Counted from the stretch's first letter, positions 1 to 8,472 are shown. The stretch: 46,471 nucleotides of DNA from a bacterium (GCA_030372965.1 JAUCQC010000219.1:1-46471), one strand, 5' to 3'. Numbers and translations: made by a program. The notes: generated by a model from the sequence alone, not told the origin.

Positions 1-40
1 TCGGAACTCGTCGGCAGCGTCAGATGTGTATAAGAGACAG
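1..40. other. Nextera i5-side sequencing adapter (artefact)
   Basis: Positions 8-40 are the Illumina Nextera read-1 adapter: 14 bases of primer site followed by the 19-base Tn5 mosaic end at 22-40. Positions 1-7 are probably the end of an i5 index. This is library sequence left on the contig, not genomic DNA. Reading through it creates false peptides beginning MCIRDR or MYKRQ, so nothing before position 41 should be annotated as biology. Confidence 0.98.
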
Positions 41-41
41 G

Positions 42-977
42 TCCTGGGTCATGCGCCTCATGATCGTCACCCCGAACCGCGGCCGCAAACCCGCACCCTG
101 CTTCGTGGGCGCGAATTTCGACGGGAACCATGCGCTTGTGAGCGACACCAGCGTCGCCCTCCCGGATTCATGGATGTCCGAGAAAAGTCCGGGCGTGACC
201 GGCAACCGGGCGACGGATGCGGGCAGGGGAACGCGGATCAACGAGTGGTGCATCGAAAAGACGATCCGCCGGGGGTACGCGGTGGCGACTTTCTACCGCG
301 GAGACGTGGAACCGGACAACCCCGACCTGCGGGACGGCGTCCGTTTTCACGTTCCGGTGAACGGCCGGACCGAACCCGGACCCCATGACTGGGGAACGAT
401 CGCGGCCTGGGCGTGGGGCATCTCGCGGGCCGTGGATTACCTGGTCACGGATCCGTTCATCGATCCGCATCGGATCGCGGTTGTGGGCTTCTCACGGCTC
501 GGCAAGGCCGCCCTGCTGGCGGCCGCGCTCGACGACCGGCTGTCCGTCGTGATCGGCCATCAGACCGGATGCGGAGGCGCGGCCCCCAGCCGCTCCCATG
601 TCGGCGAATCCGTCAGGGTCATCAACACGAAGTTCCCGCACTGGTTCTGCGATACATTCAAGTCATTCAATGACGCGCCCGAACGGCTCCCCTTTGATCA
701 GCACGCGCTCCTCGCGCTGCTGGCGCCGAGACCCGTTCTGCTGACAGCCGCGTCGGAGGACACCTGGGGAAATCCGCAGGGGGTTTTCGACATGGCCCGC
801 CGCGCGTCCGCGGTGTACGAATTCCTCGGCGCGCAGGGGCTGAAGGCGCGTCGCATGCCGAAAGAAGGGAAACTCGTGAAATCACGGCTCGGCTGGTTCA
901 TCCGGCCGGGCCGGCATTCCATGACGCCGGAGGACTGGAAGGCCATCCTCGAATTCGCGGACAAACACTTTCGGTAA
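42..977 (+). CDS. CE15-like glucuronoyl/acetylxylan esterase, 5'-truncated
   Basis: The frame is open from the adapter junction to a stop at 975-977, giving about 311 residues of an alpha/beta hydrolase; the true start lies off the contig. The nucleophile motif GFSRLGK (Ser codon 492-494) resembles the G-x-S-R-x-G-K elbow of carbohydrate esterase family 15. Further family-like blocks are TGCGGAA just after it, FPHWFCD, DQHALLALLAPRPV, SEDTW (likely acid region) and RPGRHSMTPEDW, whose His (codon 915-917) is the probable catalytic base. Characterised CE15 enzymes cleave ester links between glucuronoxylan side chains and lignin, but many bacterial members have untested substrates. The signal peptide, if any, is missing. 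It is followed 44 bp later by a lipoprotein gene on the same strand. Confident of the fold and family, less so of the substrate. Confidence 0.8.
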   Translation, partial: SWVMRLMIVTPNRGRKPAPCFVGANFDGNHALVSDTSVALPDSWMSEKSPGVTGNRATDAGRGTRINEWCIEKTIRRGYAVATFYRGDVEPDNPDLRDGVRFHVPVNGRTEPGPHDWGTIAAWAWGISRAVDYLVTDPFIDPHRIAVVGFSRLGKAALLAAALDDRLSVVIGHQTGCGGAAPSRSHVGESVRVINTKFPHWFCDTFKSFNDAPERLPFDQHALLALLAPRPVLLTAASEDTWGNPQGVFDMARRASAVYEFLGAQGLKARRMPKEGKLVKSRLGWFIRPGRHSMTPEDWKAILEFADKHFR

Positions 978-1021
978 AAACGGCCGTCCTTCCCCCGTCG
1001 TCCGGAGGAGGGCTAGACATC

Positions 1022-2509
1022 ATGGATGCAAAACGGACGTCACTCGCCCGGACGGCTGCGGCCGTCCTGATTCTTCTGGCCTGCTCCAAGAAGCATCCCG
1101 TTGATCCGAATCCGTTTCACACGCACAATCTCGTCGTCACCGTCGAGACGGGAATCGAAGGATGGCCCGCGGCGGGAAGGTACGCCTGTCCGGACGGCGA
1201 CACCACGGAATACGGATACAGAACGACGGAGGACTATTCCAATCTGGTTGTGATCCTCGACGGGGAGGGGGTTCCGGCCGAAGGCTGGTTCATCATGGAC
1301 CGGGACCGGGTGTTGTCCGCTTCGTGCGGACGGCGCGTGCTGTGGCGTTTCAGGACGGATCAGGCGGTTTATTATGCGTCCCCCGCGGTGGCGGATGACG
1401 GAACGATCTATTTCGGCACCGGCATGTATCGGAACACCGACGGGTGGACGCCCGGCGGCCTGGTCGCCCTGAACCCGGACGGATCCCTCAAATGGTCCCA
1501 GCCCCTCGGGAACGCCACGTACGGGCCCTCCGTCGGGAACGACGGCACGGTGTTCGTCATGGACCGGACTTACGCCGTTCACGCGTTTTCACCGGACGGG
1601 GCGCCGCTCTGGACGTTCGATGATTTCGAAGAACCATTTTTCGTCAAGAGGGACATGGGCCAGCGCACGCCCGCAATCGGATCGGACGGCACGGTGTATG
1701 CGGGAGCGGACGGGCTGTACGCCCTCGATCCGGCCACGGGACGTCCAATGTGGCATCTCAGCCGCACCCATTTCGGAAGGGAGTGCATCGCCTCGCCAGT
1801 TGTCGGGCCGGACGGCACGGTGTTTGTCGTTATCGGAGAGGACACGCTGTACGCGGTGCGTCCGGACGGGTCCCGCAGGTGGGCCTTTGGATTCGCCAAC
1901 GAGGACGAGCTGACCATGGACACGCCGGCCATCGGGGCGGACGGCACGCTCTATATCGCCACGGAAAAGGGCCTGGAGGGGTCGTTTTTATACGCGGTGC
2001 GTCCGGACGGATCCCTGAAATGGCGGATCCGGACGGAGGGCGGAAGGATCGTGCGGGCGTCTCCGGCCATCGGGCCGGACGGAACGATCTATCTCGCGAC
2101 CAAGGCGGGTGGCGGGGATTCGAAGGGCCGCCTTCTGGCCTATTCCCCCTCCGGCGTTCTGATGTGGGAATACGGCCTCGAGCGCCTGCACACCACCCCG
2201 GACGACAGTTACAGCTCTCCCTCCGTCGGCGCGGACGGTGTCATCTACTTCGGGGCGGAAACGGGCATGCTCTACGCGGTGAATCCGGACGGGACACTCA
2301 ACTGGAAGCACATGCTCTTCGGCATCAACTGGTCCTCCCCGGTGATTCTGGACGACGGGACGCTTCTGATCGGTGGGATTGACAACGGTCCGGGTTACAC
2401 GGGGGTTCTCTGCGCGGTGATCACCACCAGCATGGGTTACGCGGCGGGTTCGCCCTGGCCGCGCTTCATGCACGACAACCGGAACACGGGGCGGTTCGGG
2501 GGGCGGTGA
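1022..2509 (+). CDS. PQQ-like beta-propeller lipoprotein
   Basis: A 495-residue protein with a short signal peptide and a lipobox LLAC ending at Cys21, so it should be a lipid-anchored envelope protein. The mature part is built from repeated blades of the form 'SPAVADDGTIYFGT' and 'LYAVRPDGSLKW', recurring about every 40-50 residues from about residue 110 to the C-terminus. This is the PQQ/BamB-like repeat pattern, with alternating 'P-A-I-G-x-D-G-T-x-Y' strands and Trp-ended strands. No catalytic residues of quinoprotein dehydrogenases are evident, so a structural or binding role is more likely than an enzyme. GGAGGAG lies at 1004-1010, 11 bases before the ATG. It may be co-transcribed with the esterase upstream; the partner is unknown. 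Confidence 0.8.
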   Translation: MDAKRTSLARTAAAVLILLACSKKHPVDPNPFHTHNLVVTVETGIEGWPAAGRYACPDGDTTEYGYRTTEDYSNLVVILDGEGVPAEGWFIMDRDRVLSASCGRRVLWRFRTDQAVYYASPAVADDGTIYFGTGMYRNTDGWTPGGLVALNPDGSLKWSQPLGNATYGPSVGNDGTVFVMDRTYAVHAFSPDGAPLWTFDDFEEPFFVKRDMGQRTPAIGSDGTVYAGADGLYALDPATGRPMWHLSRTHFGRECIASPVVGPDGTVFVVIGEDTLYAVRPDGSRRWAFGFANEDELTMDTPAIGADGTLYIATEKGLEGSFLYAVRPDGSLKWRIRTEGGRIVRASPAIGPDGTIYLATKAGGGDSKGRLLAYSPSGVLMWEYGLERLHTTPDDSYSSPSVGADGVIYFGAETGMLYAVNPDGTLNWKHMLFGINWSSPVILDDGTLLIGGIDNGPGYTGVLCAVITTSMGYAAGSPWPRFMHDNRNTGRFGGR

Positions 2510-2627
2510 CGGACGTATCCGTCCGCGGGAGTTGAATATAAAGGATTCGGTTTTTACGACAGGCCGCTGGAGCCGGGCGGAGGGGGCATGACGCATCGTG
2601 CACTGGAAACCGCCTGCAGGCGGCTGT

Positions 2628-3014
2628 TCACGGCTCCGCGATTATGGAGTCCTGTTTTCTGGCGTATTCCTCAAATCGGTGTTTCAGGTCGTCCAGAGTC
2701 AGGTTCAGGGACCGCAGCGTTTTGAAAAAGCGGGGCAGATCCTTGTTCAGGAATTCCTCCCGCCGGAAGTCCGAGGCGGCGGCATACCCGTCCTCGGAGA
2801 CGAAAAAGCCGATGCCCCGCCTGTTGACGATGACGCCCTTTTCCTGCAGCAGCGTGAACGCGCGCATCACGGTGTTGGGATTGACCCCGATTTGCGCGGC
2901 CTGATCGCGCACGGACGGGATGCGGTACCCGGATTTCCATTTTCGGGTCAATATTTGATCGTAGATATCATCGGCGATCTGAATATAAATAGGTCGGTTT
3001 ATTTCGAATTCCAT
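2628..3014 (-). CDS. GntR-family repressor, YtrA subfamily
   Basis: A 128-residue protein. Residues 8-70 form the GntR winged helix, with the hallmark PIYIQIADDIYDQI N-terminus, IPSVRDQAAQIGVNPNTVMRA recognition helix region and GVIVNRRGIGFFV wing. The C-terminal extension is only about 55 residues, too short for a FadR or HutC ligand domain, which is the YtrA layout. YtrA-type regulators commonly sit with and repress ABC transporter genes, and the two genes upstream on the same strand (3145-4843) are an ABC-2 permease and its ATPase. A separate AT-rich 130 bp gap precedes it, suggesting its own promoter and probable autoregulation. The inducing signal cannot be read from the sequence. Confidence 0.85.
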   Translation of the reverse strand: MEFEINRPIYIQIADDIYDQILTRKWKSGYRIPSVRDQAAQIGVNPNTVMRAFTLLQEKGVIVNRRGIGFFVSEDGYAAASDFRREEFLNKDLPRFFKTLRSLNLTLDDLKHRFEEYARKQDSIIAEP

Positions 3015-3071
3015 CTTATCCCCTCAATTTCATTATTTTTAAACAATTAGTGCTTATAGTATTATGTATGT

Positions 3072-3095
3072 AGTGTACTAATAAGCTATTACATC
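3072..3095. promoter_or_regulatory. Candidate operator dyad in AT-rich gap
   Basis: The gap 3015-3144 is strikingly AT-rich compared with its surroundings. Within it AGTGTA (3072-3077) and TACATC (3090-3095) form an imperfect dyad separated by 12 bases. YtrA-type repressors are known to bind AGTGTA/TACACT inverted repeats with a spacer of about 13, so this is a reasonable autoregulatory operator. The match is partial (four of six bases in the right half-site) and the assignment is tentative. Confidence 0.35.
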
Positions 3096-3144
3096 ATGAT
3101 AAGCATAATTATATGTAAAATCAAGAAATATATTAAAAGTAGGT

Positions 3145-3924
3145 TTATTGAACCAGACGTTTCCTCAGACGGCGAACAGCGAAGTAACCGGTGATGACTG
3201 TAAGTGATATGATATATAAGAGGTTTAAAAGGAGAAGTGGAGACAGGTGACCCACGGTCAAAGCCCTGGCAATTGCCACAGGATGACTCAGCGGCAGAAT
3301 CCAGGCGACAGGCTGGAGGAGTTTCGGCAGATTGGACACCGGAAAGATCACGCCTGAAAAGAAAAACATGGGCGACAGCACGCCTGTGAAATAAAAACTG
3401 AAATGGTTGATGGTGTTGACGAAAGAGGTGATGAGCAGGGACAGCGCCCCGAACATCAGGCCCGTGAGAAATCCCACGAACGGAGCGAGCACGCTCGCGG
3501 ACAGCGGAATCACGCCGAACACCGCGAACACCACGCACACGGCGAATGAGAAGAACAACCCCTTGGTGCCGGCCCAGAGGATTTCCCCGACGATGAGGTC
3601 CGACGTCGTGATCGGCGCGGACAGCATGCCCTCGTACACTTTGTCGAATTCCAGGCGGATGAAGGTGCCGTAGGTGCACTCGAACGCCGACGTGTACATC
3701 GACGAGGTCACGAGCAGGCCCGACCCGAGGAACTGGATGTAGGGCAGGTTGTCCATGGACACGATGTACCGGCCCAGGCCGAGCCCGACGCCCGCGAGAA
3801 AGATCAGCGGGTCCATGAAGGGTGGCAGCCCGTTGCTGACCAGGTTCCGCGTGTACACGAGCACGTGCCGGAACCAGACGCTGTAGAGCCGGTGGCAGGG
3901 GGAGGGAAGCCTATTGGAGCTCAT
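3145..3924 (-). CDS. ABC-2 type transporter permease (NodJ-like)
   Basis: A 259-residue integral membrane protein with about six hydrophobic segments, ending in a basic tail (RRLRKRLVQ). It has the ABC-2/NodJ pattern: an amphipathic N-terminus, 'MDPLIFLAGVGLGLG' at the first membrane segment, 'YEGMLSAPIT' in the cytoplasmic coupling region, and 'FFFSGVIFPVSNLP' plus 'PLSHPVAIARAL' near the last segments. Its ATG lies inside the 3' end of the ATPase gene (14 bp overlap), so the two are translated together and form one exporter. NodIJ relatives export lipo-oligosaccharides or drugs; the cargo here is not determinable. Confidence 0.85.
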   Translation of the reverse strand: MSSNRLPSPCHRLYSVWFRHVLVYTRNLVSNGLPPFMDPLIFLAGVGLGLGRYIVSMDNLPYIQFLGSGLLVTSSMYTSAFECTYGTFIRLEFDKVYEGMLSAPITTSDLIVGEILWAGTKGLFFSFAVCVVFAVFGVIPLSASVLAPFVGFLTGLMFGALSLLITSFVNTINHFSFYFTGVLSPMFFFSGVIFPVSNLPKLLQPVAWILPLSHPVAIARALTVGHLSPLLLLNLLYIISLTVITGYFAVRRLRKRLVQ

Positions 3925-4843
3925 TAAGCGCCCTCCCGGTCAGCTTGAGAAAGAGATCCTCCAGATTGGACTCGCGCAGGTGGTATTCGCCGTGGCCGAG
4001 GTTTTTCGCGATCCGCCGGAGCACGTGGGCCTCGTTCGAATAGAAAACCAGACGGTCCCGGGACGGATCCGAACGTACGCCTTCGGGCACGGGCATGGAC
4101 GCGATCTCCCTGCCCGCATCCGGTTTGACAATCTCCAGAACATACCGCTCGATGTGGCTGTCGAGCAGGTCCTGCGGAGGGCCTTCCATGGCCTTGCGGC
4201 CCTTGTCCATGATCAGGATCGTGTCGCAGATCTGGTACGCTTCGTCCATGTAATGCGTGGTCAGCAGAATGGTCATGCCGTCTTTTTTCAGCTGGCGGAG
4301 CTTGTCCCAGATCAGGTGGCGCACCTGCGGGTCGAGTCCGGTCGTCGGCTCGTCGAGGATGAGCAGACGCGGCGCGTGCAGGAGGGCGCGGGCGATGGTC
4401 AGCCGGCGTTTCATGCCGCCGGAGAGTTCGCGTATCCTGGCCTTGCGCTTTTCGGACAGCTCAAAAAAAGACAGCAGTTCGTCGATGCGGCCGTCGGCCT
4501 CGCGTCTTTTCATCCCGTAGAATTTGGAATACACGAGCAGGTTCCGCTCGACGTTCAGCTCCTCGTCGAGGTTGTTGTCCTGCGGCACCACGCCGGAGAG
4601 GAACTTGATGTCGAGCTCGTTCTGCGCGGGGTCGAATCCGAACACGCGCACCGCCGTTTCGGGACGGCGTTCGCGTTCGGCGGTCCCGTACAGGATTCGC
4701 ATGAGCGTGCTCTTGCCCGCTCCGTTCGGGCCCAGAAAGCCGAAGCACGAGGCCTGGGGAACGGAGAAGGACACGTTGTCCACGGCCTTGATCGGGCCGT
4801 AGGACTTGTGCAGGTTTTCAACGATGAGGACGGGATCGGCCAT
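3911..4843 (-). CDS. ABC transporter ATPase (NodI-like)
   Basis: A 310-residue ATPase subunit with Walker A GPNGAGKST, Q-loop VPQDNN, signature LSGGM, Walker B LLILDEPTTGLDP and H-loop TTH, all intact. The 80-residue C-terminal extension ending in ESNLEDLFLKLTGRALNE is typical of NodI/DrrA-type exporter ATPases. It overlaps the permease gene by 14 bp and precedes the YtrA-type regulator, so the three genes make a likely self-regulated export unit. No clear Shine-Dalgarno precedes the ATG at 4843; TATTTT sits 8 bases before it, so a leaderless transcript is possible. Confidence 0.9.
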   Translation of the reverse strand: MADPVLIVENLHKSYGPIKAVDNVSFSVPQASCFGFLGPNGAGKSTLMRILYGTAERERRPETAVRVFGFDPAQNELDIKFLSGVVPQDNNLDEELNVERNLLVYSKFYGMKRREADGRIDELLSFFELSEKRKARIRELSGGMKRRLTIARALLHAPRLLILDEPTTGLDPQVRHLIWDKLRQLKKDGMTILLTTHYMDEAYQICDTILIMDKGRKAMEGPPQDLLDSHIERYVLEIVKPDAGREIASMPVPEGVRSDPSRDRLVFYSNEAHVLRRIAKNLGHGEYHLRESNLEDLFLKLTGRALNELQ

Positions 4844-4988
4844 AGGTGGTTAAAATAGGATTCAGGCCGGGAAAAAGCAAGCGGTTTTCTCCGGCGCGGG
4901 CGGTGCGGCGGATGCCGTCCGGAGGCGGGGTGGAGGGCGGGTTCCGGCCGGACCGGCGTGTTTTTTCCGCCGCCGGTCCGAACCGGCC

Positions 4989-5570
4989 TCAATCCTTCGA
5001 TGGCGGCGCTACAGAGGGCGTCTCCGCGAGGAGTTTCTTCAGGGCGGTCACCAGTTCCTCGGAGAGCGGCTCGACCTTCGAACCGAACCGGTACACGGGA
5101 CGGCCGGAACGGTCCACGAGGAACTTGTTGAAGTTCCAGGAAATGGCGCCCGGGCCTTCAGGCGTCGTCTTCTGCTCCGTGAGCCATTTGTACAGCGGCG
5201 AGCGGTTCTTTCCCTTGACGGAAATCTTCGAAAACATGGGGAAGGTCACGCCGTAATTCAGCGTGCAGAACTGCCGGATCTCCCCGTCCGAACCGGGTTC
5301 CTGGAAAAAGAAGTTGTTCGCCGGGAAACCCAGCACCACGAGGCCGCTGTCCCTGTAGGCCCTGTACAGCTCCTCCAGCCCCTTGTACTGCGGCGTGAAT
5401 CCGCATTTACTGGCCGTGTTCACGACGAGGACCACCTTGCCGGCGTAGCCGGCCAGGGACACGGGTTTTCCCGAGATGTCGGTCATGGTGAAATCGTACA
5501 GGCTTTGCGTCATGGCTGTTCCTCCTGTGAGCAGAAGAGTCAGAAGAACGGCTACAGACAGGTGTTTCAC
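4989..5570 (-). CDS. Glutathione-peroxidase-family thiol peroxidase, possibly exported
   Basis: 193 residues from a GTG start at 5570, preceded by AAGGAGG (5577-5583) at 6 bases. The catalytic tetrad is present: Cys56 (NTASKCG), Gln90, Trp145 and Asn146 (SWNF). Cys102 (QFCTLNYG) matches the resolving Cys of thioredoxin-dependent GPx enzymes, while the usual FPCNQF Cys is Ala here. It therefore probably reduces hydroperoxides with thioredoxin rather than glutathione. Residues 1-19 look like a signal peptide (hydrophobic core, ending GGTA). A second start, ATG at 5513, has its own AGGAGG 7 bases upstream and would make a cytoplasmic form. A longer reading frame to 6047 is overlap with the next gene and is not used. 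Confidence 0.85.
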   Translation of the reverse strand: MKHLSVAVLLTLLLTGGTAMTQSLYDFTMTDISGKPVSLAGYAGKVVLVVNTASKCGFTPQYKGLEELYRAYRDSGLVVLGFPANNFFFQEPGSDGEIRQFCTLNYGVTFPMFSKISVKGKNRSPLYKWLTEQKTTPEGPGAISWNFNKFLVDRSGRPVYRFGSKVEPLSEELVTALKKLLAETPSVAPPSKD

Positions 5571-5674
5571 CGGCGGCCTCCTTGCGGATGGGGATGATTT
5601 CCGTGTGTGTCCGGCCTGATGGACCCGGGAGGTCCGCGCGTCCGTCCGTCTCCCGCCGCGCTCGGGCGGGACGC

Positions 5675-6229
5675 TCATTGCCAGCGGATGTCGTACTCGG
5701 TGAGCGGATCGCCCGCGGACAGGGACTGGTTCATCGCCACCTGTATTTCCTTTTTTCCCATCAGTTCCAGCGCGCCCTGTGCCCAGCCCCAGACGTTCTG
5801 GTCCGACACCCAGTGCGGCTGTGGCAGTTTCACGATCTGCAGGACGCATCGGTGCGAAGCGGCCTCCGACACGCGCATCTCCCCCTCCGGATAATAATCG
5901 TTGAACACGCGCGAGGCGCGCTCGATGATGAACTGGGGCGAGCCGATCCGGAAGAAAATCTTGTAGAAGCCGTTCAGGGCGTAGGAGGCGCTGAAGTGTC
6001 CCGAATGCCAGGCGCCCTTGCGGTCGCCGCCGTAGAACAGGTCGCACATCACGCGCGTGGGCTCATACAGGGCGTCGAACACGTCGTAGTGTTCGAAGGC
6101 CAGGATGACGGATTTGTGCACCTGTTTGGCGCCGGGCGGCAGAGCGTCGATCCATTCCCCGAACCGGTCCGGGAATTCATGCTTGATGAAAGCGGGCAGC
6201 GCCGCGATCGCGGTTCCCTTGATCTTCAT
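5675..6229 (-). CDS. DUF2378-like protein, tandem paralogue 1
   Basis: 184 residues from ATG 6229, with GGAGGG just upstream. No signal peptide or membrane segment. It is clearly homologous to its neighbour at 6258-6827: both start with M-x-x-KGTA, share MCDLF(Y/F)GGD, 'YKIFF-x-x-GSPQFII', 'YYPEGEMRV', 'GALEL(M/L)GK' and end G-DPLTEY-x-x-x-W. The pattern resembles the TIGR02265/DUF2378 family, common in Myxococcus-like bacteria and of unknown function, with distant similarity to HNOB/V4R-type sensor domains. That assignment is from memory of the family pattern and is moderate. The two genes lie 28 bp apart on the same strand and are probably co-transcribed. Confidence 0.65.
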   Translation of the reverse strand: MKIKGTAIAALPAFIKHEFPDRFGEWIDALPPGAKQVHKSVILAFEHYDVFDALYEPTRVMCDLFYGGDRKGAWHSGHFSASYALNGFYKIFFRIGSPQFIIERASRVFNDYYPEGEMRVSEAASHRCVLQIVKLPQPHWVSDQNVWGWAQGALELMGKKEIQVAMNQSLSAGDPLTEYDIRWQ

Positions 6230-6257
6230 GCAGTCCCTCCGCTTTTGAGTGGGTGTT

Positions 6258-6827
6258 TTATTTCCATGTCGCCACATATTCGGTCAGGGGGTCGCCCATG
6301 GCCATGGAGCGGGTCACCTGAACGGATCCCTGCTTGCCAAGCAGTTCGAGGGCGCCCTCGACCCATCCGCCGATGTTCACTTCAAGCAGACGGTACGGCT
6401 CCGGGAAGCGGACAATCTGCAGGACGCAGCGGCCGGAGGAGGATCCCGCGACGCGCATCTCGCCCTCCGGGTAGTAGTTGCTGAAAACCCGGGCGGACCG
6501 GTCGATGATGAACTGGGGCGATCCGAATTTGAAGAAAATCTTGTAGAAGCCCTTCAACGCCAGGGAAGCGCTGAATTTCCCGGATTCGAAGGCGCCTCTT
6601 TCGTCGCCGCCGAAGAAGAGGTCGCAGACGATCTGCGTGGGCCCCACGATGCCGTCGTACAGGGGGTACTCCTCGAACGCCATCACCGCGGCGTCGTAGT
6701 ATTTTCTGGATTCGGGCGGAAGCGCCGCTTTCCATTCCGCGTACCGGCCGGGGAAGCGGGCCTTGACATAGGAGTCGAGGGCCAGGGGGGCGGTGCCTTT
6801 GACGATCATGCGTTTCTCGGGCGGCAT
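6258..6827 (-). CDS. DUF2378-like protein, tandem paralogue 2
   Basis: 189 residues from ATG 6827, preceded by GGGAG at about 6 bases; the alternative ATG at 6809 has a poorer site but aligns better with the paralogue's N-terminus. Roughly half of its residues match the downstream paralogue, including QIVCDLFFGGDERGAF, FYKIFFKFGSPQFII and GDPLTEY. It carries no Cys pair or metal-binding cluster that would suggest chemistry. The adjacent duplicates suggest two subunits or two ligand specificities. Function unknown. Confidence 0.65.
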   Translation of the reverse strand: MPPEKRMIVKGTAPLALDSYVKARFPGRYAEWKAALPPESRKYYDAAVMAFEEYPLYDGIVGPTQIVCDLFFGGDERGAFESGKFSASLALKGFYKIFFKFGSPQFIIDRSARVFSNYYPEGEMRVAGSSSGRCVLQIVRFPEPYRLLEVNIGGWVEGALELLGKQGSVQVTRSMAMGDPLTEYVATWK

Positions 6828-6914
6828 GGTTTCTCCCGGGTTGGATGGTTGCCTTGTGGACACGCCGGATCCGCCGCGGCGCACGGATCGCGGCCGGGGA
6901 CGGCGGCCGGAGGC

Positions 6915-7106
6915 TCAACGCCCGGCCGGGGCGTCGGGTTTCTCCAGAAGGGCCGTGATCCAGCACGCGGCCTTGGATTCGTTCATGTTGGCCGCCGCGG
7001 GGTGGATGGAGACGACCTTCCAGCCCTGTTCCAGAAAACTCTGGAAGGGCTCTTCCATGTCCTTGTGAAAATGGCTCTGCAGTTCCATCACCACGAGTTT
7101 CTGCAT
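6915..7106 (-). CDS. Small hypothetical protein (63 aa)
   Basis: ATG at 7106 is preceded by GGGAGG at 4 bases, which supports translation. The soluble 63-residue product starts MQKLVVMELQSHFHKDMEE and continues with an alternation of charged and hydrophobic residues (FLEQGWKVVSIHPAAANM) that could fold as a small alpha/beta unit. It is the first of three same-strand genes with the DUF2378-like pair (88 bp gap), so it may belong to that unit. I do not recognise the family. Confidence 0.6.
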   Translation of the reverse strand: MQKLVVMELQSHFHKDMEEPFQSFLEQGWKVVSIHPAAANMNESKAACWITALLEKPDAPAGR

Positions 7107-7164
7107 AACGCCTCCCGTTCGGGTTGCATGGCTTGACCTCCGCGTCTTCCCGCGGATTCCGGTT

Positions 7165-8472
7165 TCATCGCAGGACGATCATGCCCCGGTTGAAGAAAAC
7201 CCCGGCGACGGCCGCGGTCATCAGGCAGGCCAGGGTGGCCGCGAGCAGGGCGCGCGGGCCGAGACGGGCCAGATCCGCGCGGCGCGACGGCGCCAGCGCG
7301 GAAAGCCCGCCGACAAACACGGCCAGGGACGCCACATGGGCGAACCCGCACAGGGCGTAGGCGCTGATCACGACGGAACGGGGATGCGCCAGGGCGCCGG
7401 CCCGCATCAGCCCGGCGAGGTCCTGATAGGCCGTGACCTCGGTGACCACACTGCGCTCCCCGATGAGCCGGGCGACGGCGGCGGCGTCCTGGACTGGCAC
7501 GCCGATCAGCAGGGTGAAGGGATAGAAGACCATGCCCAGCAGGCCCTTCAGCGACCAGTCGAAGCGGATTCCGGCCAGCCCGTTGATCCATCCGCCCGCG
7601 GCCCCGAGCGCGATATCCGCCAGGGCGACCAGGCCCAGAAACGCGAGCAGAAGGGCGCAGATCCCCACGATCAGCCGCACGCCGGCGTTCGCCGCGTTGA
7701 GAATCGCCTCGATCACGTTGCTTTCGCGGGGCGCGTCCGGCGCGACGCGGATGCCGATCGTTTCGGGCCTGCCGGTTTCTGGCATCAGGAGCTTCGACAT
7801 GACGAGGGCCGAGGGCGCCGCGAGAAGCGAGGCCGAGACCAGGTGTCCCGCGATGGCGGGGAAAACCGGCCGGAGCATGATGACGTACACGGCGAGGATG
7901 TTGGACGCGACGGTCGCCATGCCCGCGGTGAGAATGGTCGTGAGTTCCGACGGGGTCATGCGCTCGATATAGGGGCGCACGGCGAAGGACGATTCGATTC
8001 CCAGGAATATCTCGGAACTCGCGGCCAGCGATTCGGCGCCGCTGACTCCCATCAGGCGGGAGAACACGGCGGAGAACGCGCCGACGATTTTCGGCATGAT
8101 CCTGAAAAAATACAGCAGGCCCATCAGGGAGGAGAAGAAAATGATGGTCGGCACGCCCTGGAACGCGAAAAAATACCCCAGGGATTCGACGCCGTTCTCG
8201 TCCGTCGTTCCCGGAGGGAGCGCCAGCCTGCCGAAGACGAAGCGGGTGCCGGCCGAGGCGCTGTCGAGAATCCTGATCACGAGGTCGTTCACAACGAGAA
8301 AGATTCTTGAGCCGACCGGGACAACGAAGATGAAGAAGGCGAATCCGGCCTGCAGAACGAGGCCCCAGAAAACCACCCGTCCGTTCACCGCTTTTTTATT
8401 CGGCGATAGCAGCCAGGCCAGGCCCAGGAGGGCGAACAGGCCGGCGAGGCTGACGAGGTTGTAGGCTTCCAT
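7165..8472 (-). CDS. Concentrative nucleoside transporter (CNT/NupC family)
   Basis: 435 residues from ATG 8472 (GAAGGGA just upstream); an upstream in-frame ATG at 8499 lacks a ribosome site. Hydrophobic throughout, with about ten membrane segments. Family hallmarks are the Gate-type 'FQGVPTIIFFSSLMGLLYF', 'FLGIESSFAVRPYIERMT' (equivalent to the nucleoside-binding G-x-(T/S)-E-(A/S) region), 'ATVASNILAVYV' and the C-terminal 'YALCGFAHVASLAVFVGGL'. CNT proteins import nucleosides with Na+ or H+. A pyrimidine-nucleoside phosphorylase is encoded at 18.4 kb but not in the same operon. The substrate range cannot be read directly. Confidence 0.88.
   Translation of the reverse strand: MEAYNLVSLAGLFALLGLAWLLSPNKKAVNGRVVFWGLVLQAGFAFFIFVVPVGSRIFLVVNDLVIRILDSASAGTRFVFGRLALPPGTTDENGVESLGYFFAFQGVPTIIFFSSLMGLLYFFRIMPKIVGAFSAVFSRLMGVSGAESLAASSEIFLGIESSFAVRPYIERMTPSELTTILTAGMATVASNILAVYVIMLRPVFPAIAGHLVSASLLAAPSALVMSKLLMPETGRPETIGIRVAPDAPRESNVIEAILNAANAGVRLIVGICALLLAFLGLVALADIALGAAGGWINGLAGIRFDWSLKGLLGMVFYPFTLLIGVPVQDAAAVARLIGERSVVTEVTAYQDLAGLMRAGALAHPRSVVISAYALCGFAHVASLAVFVGGLSALAPSRRADLARLGPRALLAATLACLMTAAVAGVFFNRGMIVLR

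Noticed and set aside
24-44. ATG at 24 as the start of the esterase gene
   Set aside because: It lies in the adapter; the resulting MCIRDR peptide is a known artefact.
5571-6047. Extended N-terminus of the peroxidase gene
   Set aside because: It overlaps the DUF2378-like gene antiparallel in frame terms and lacks a ribosome site; the GTG/ATG starts are well supported.
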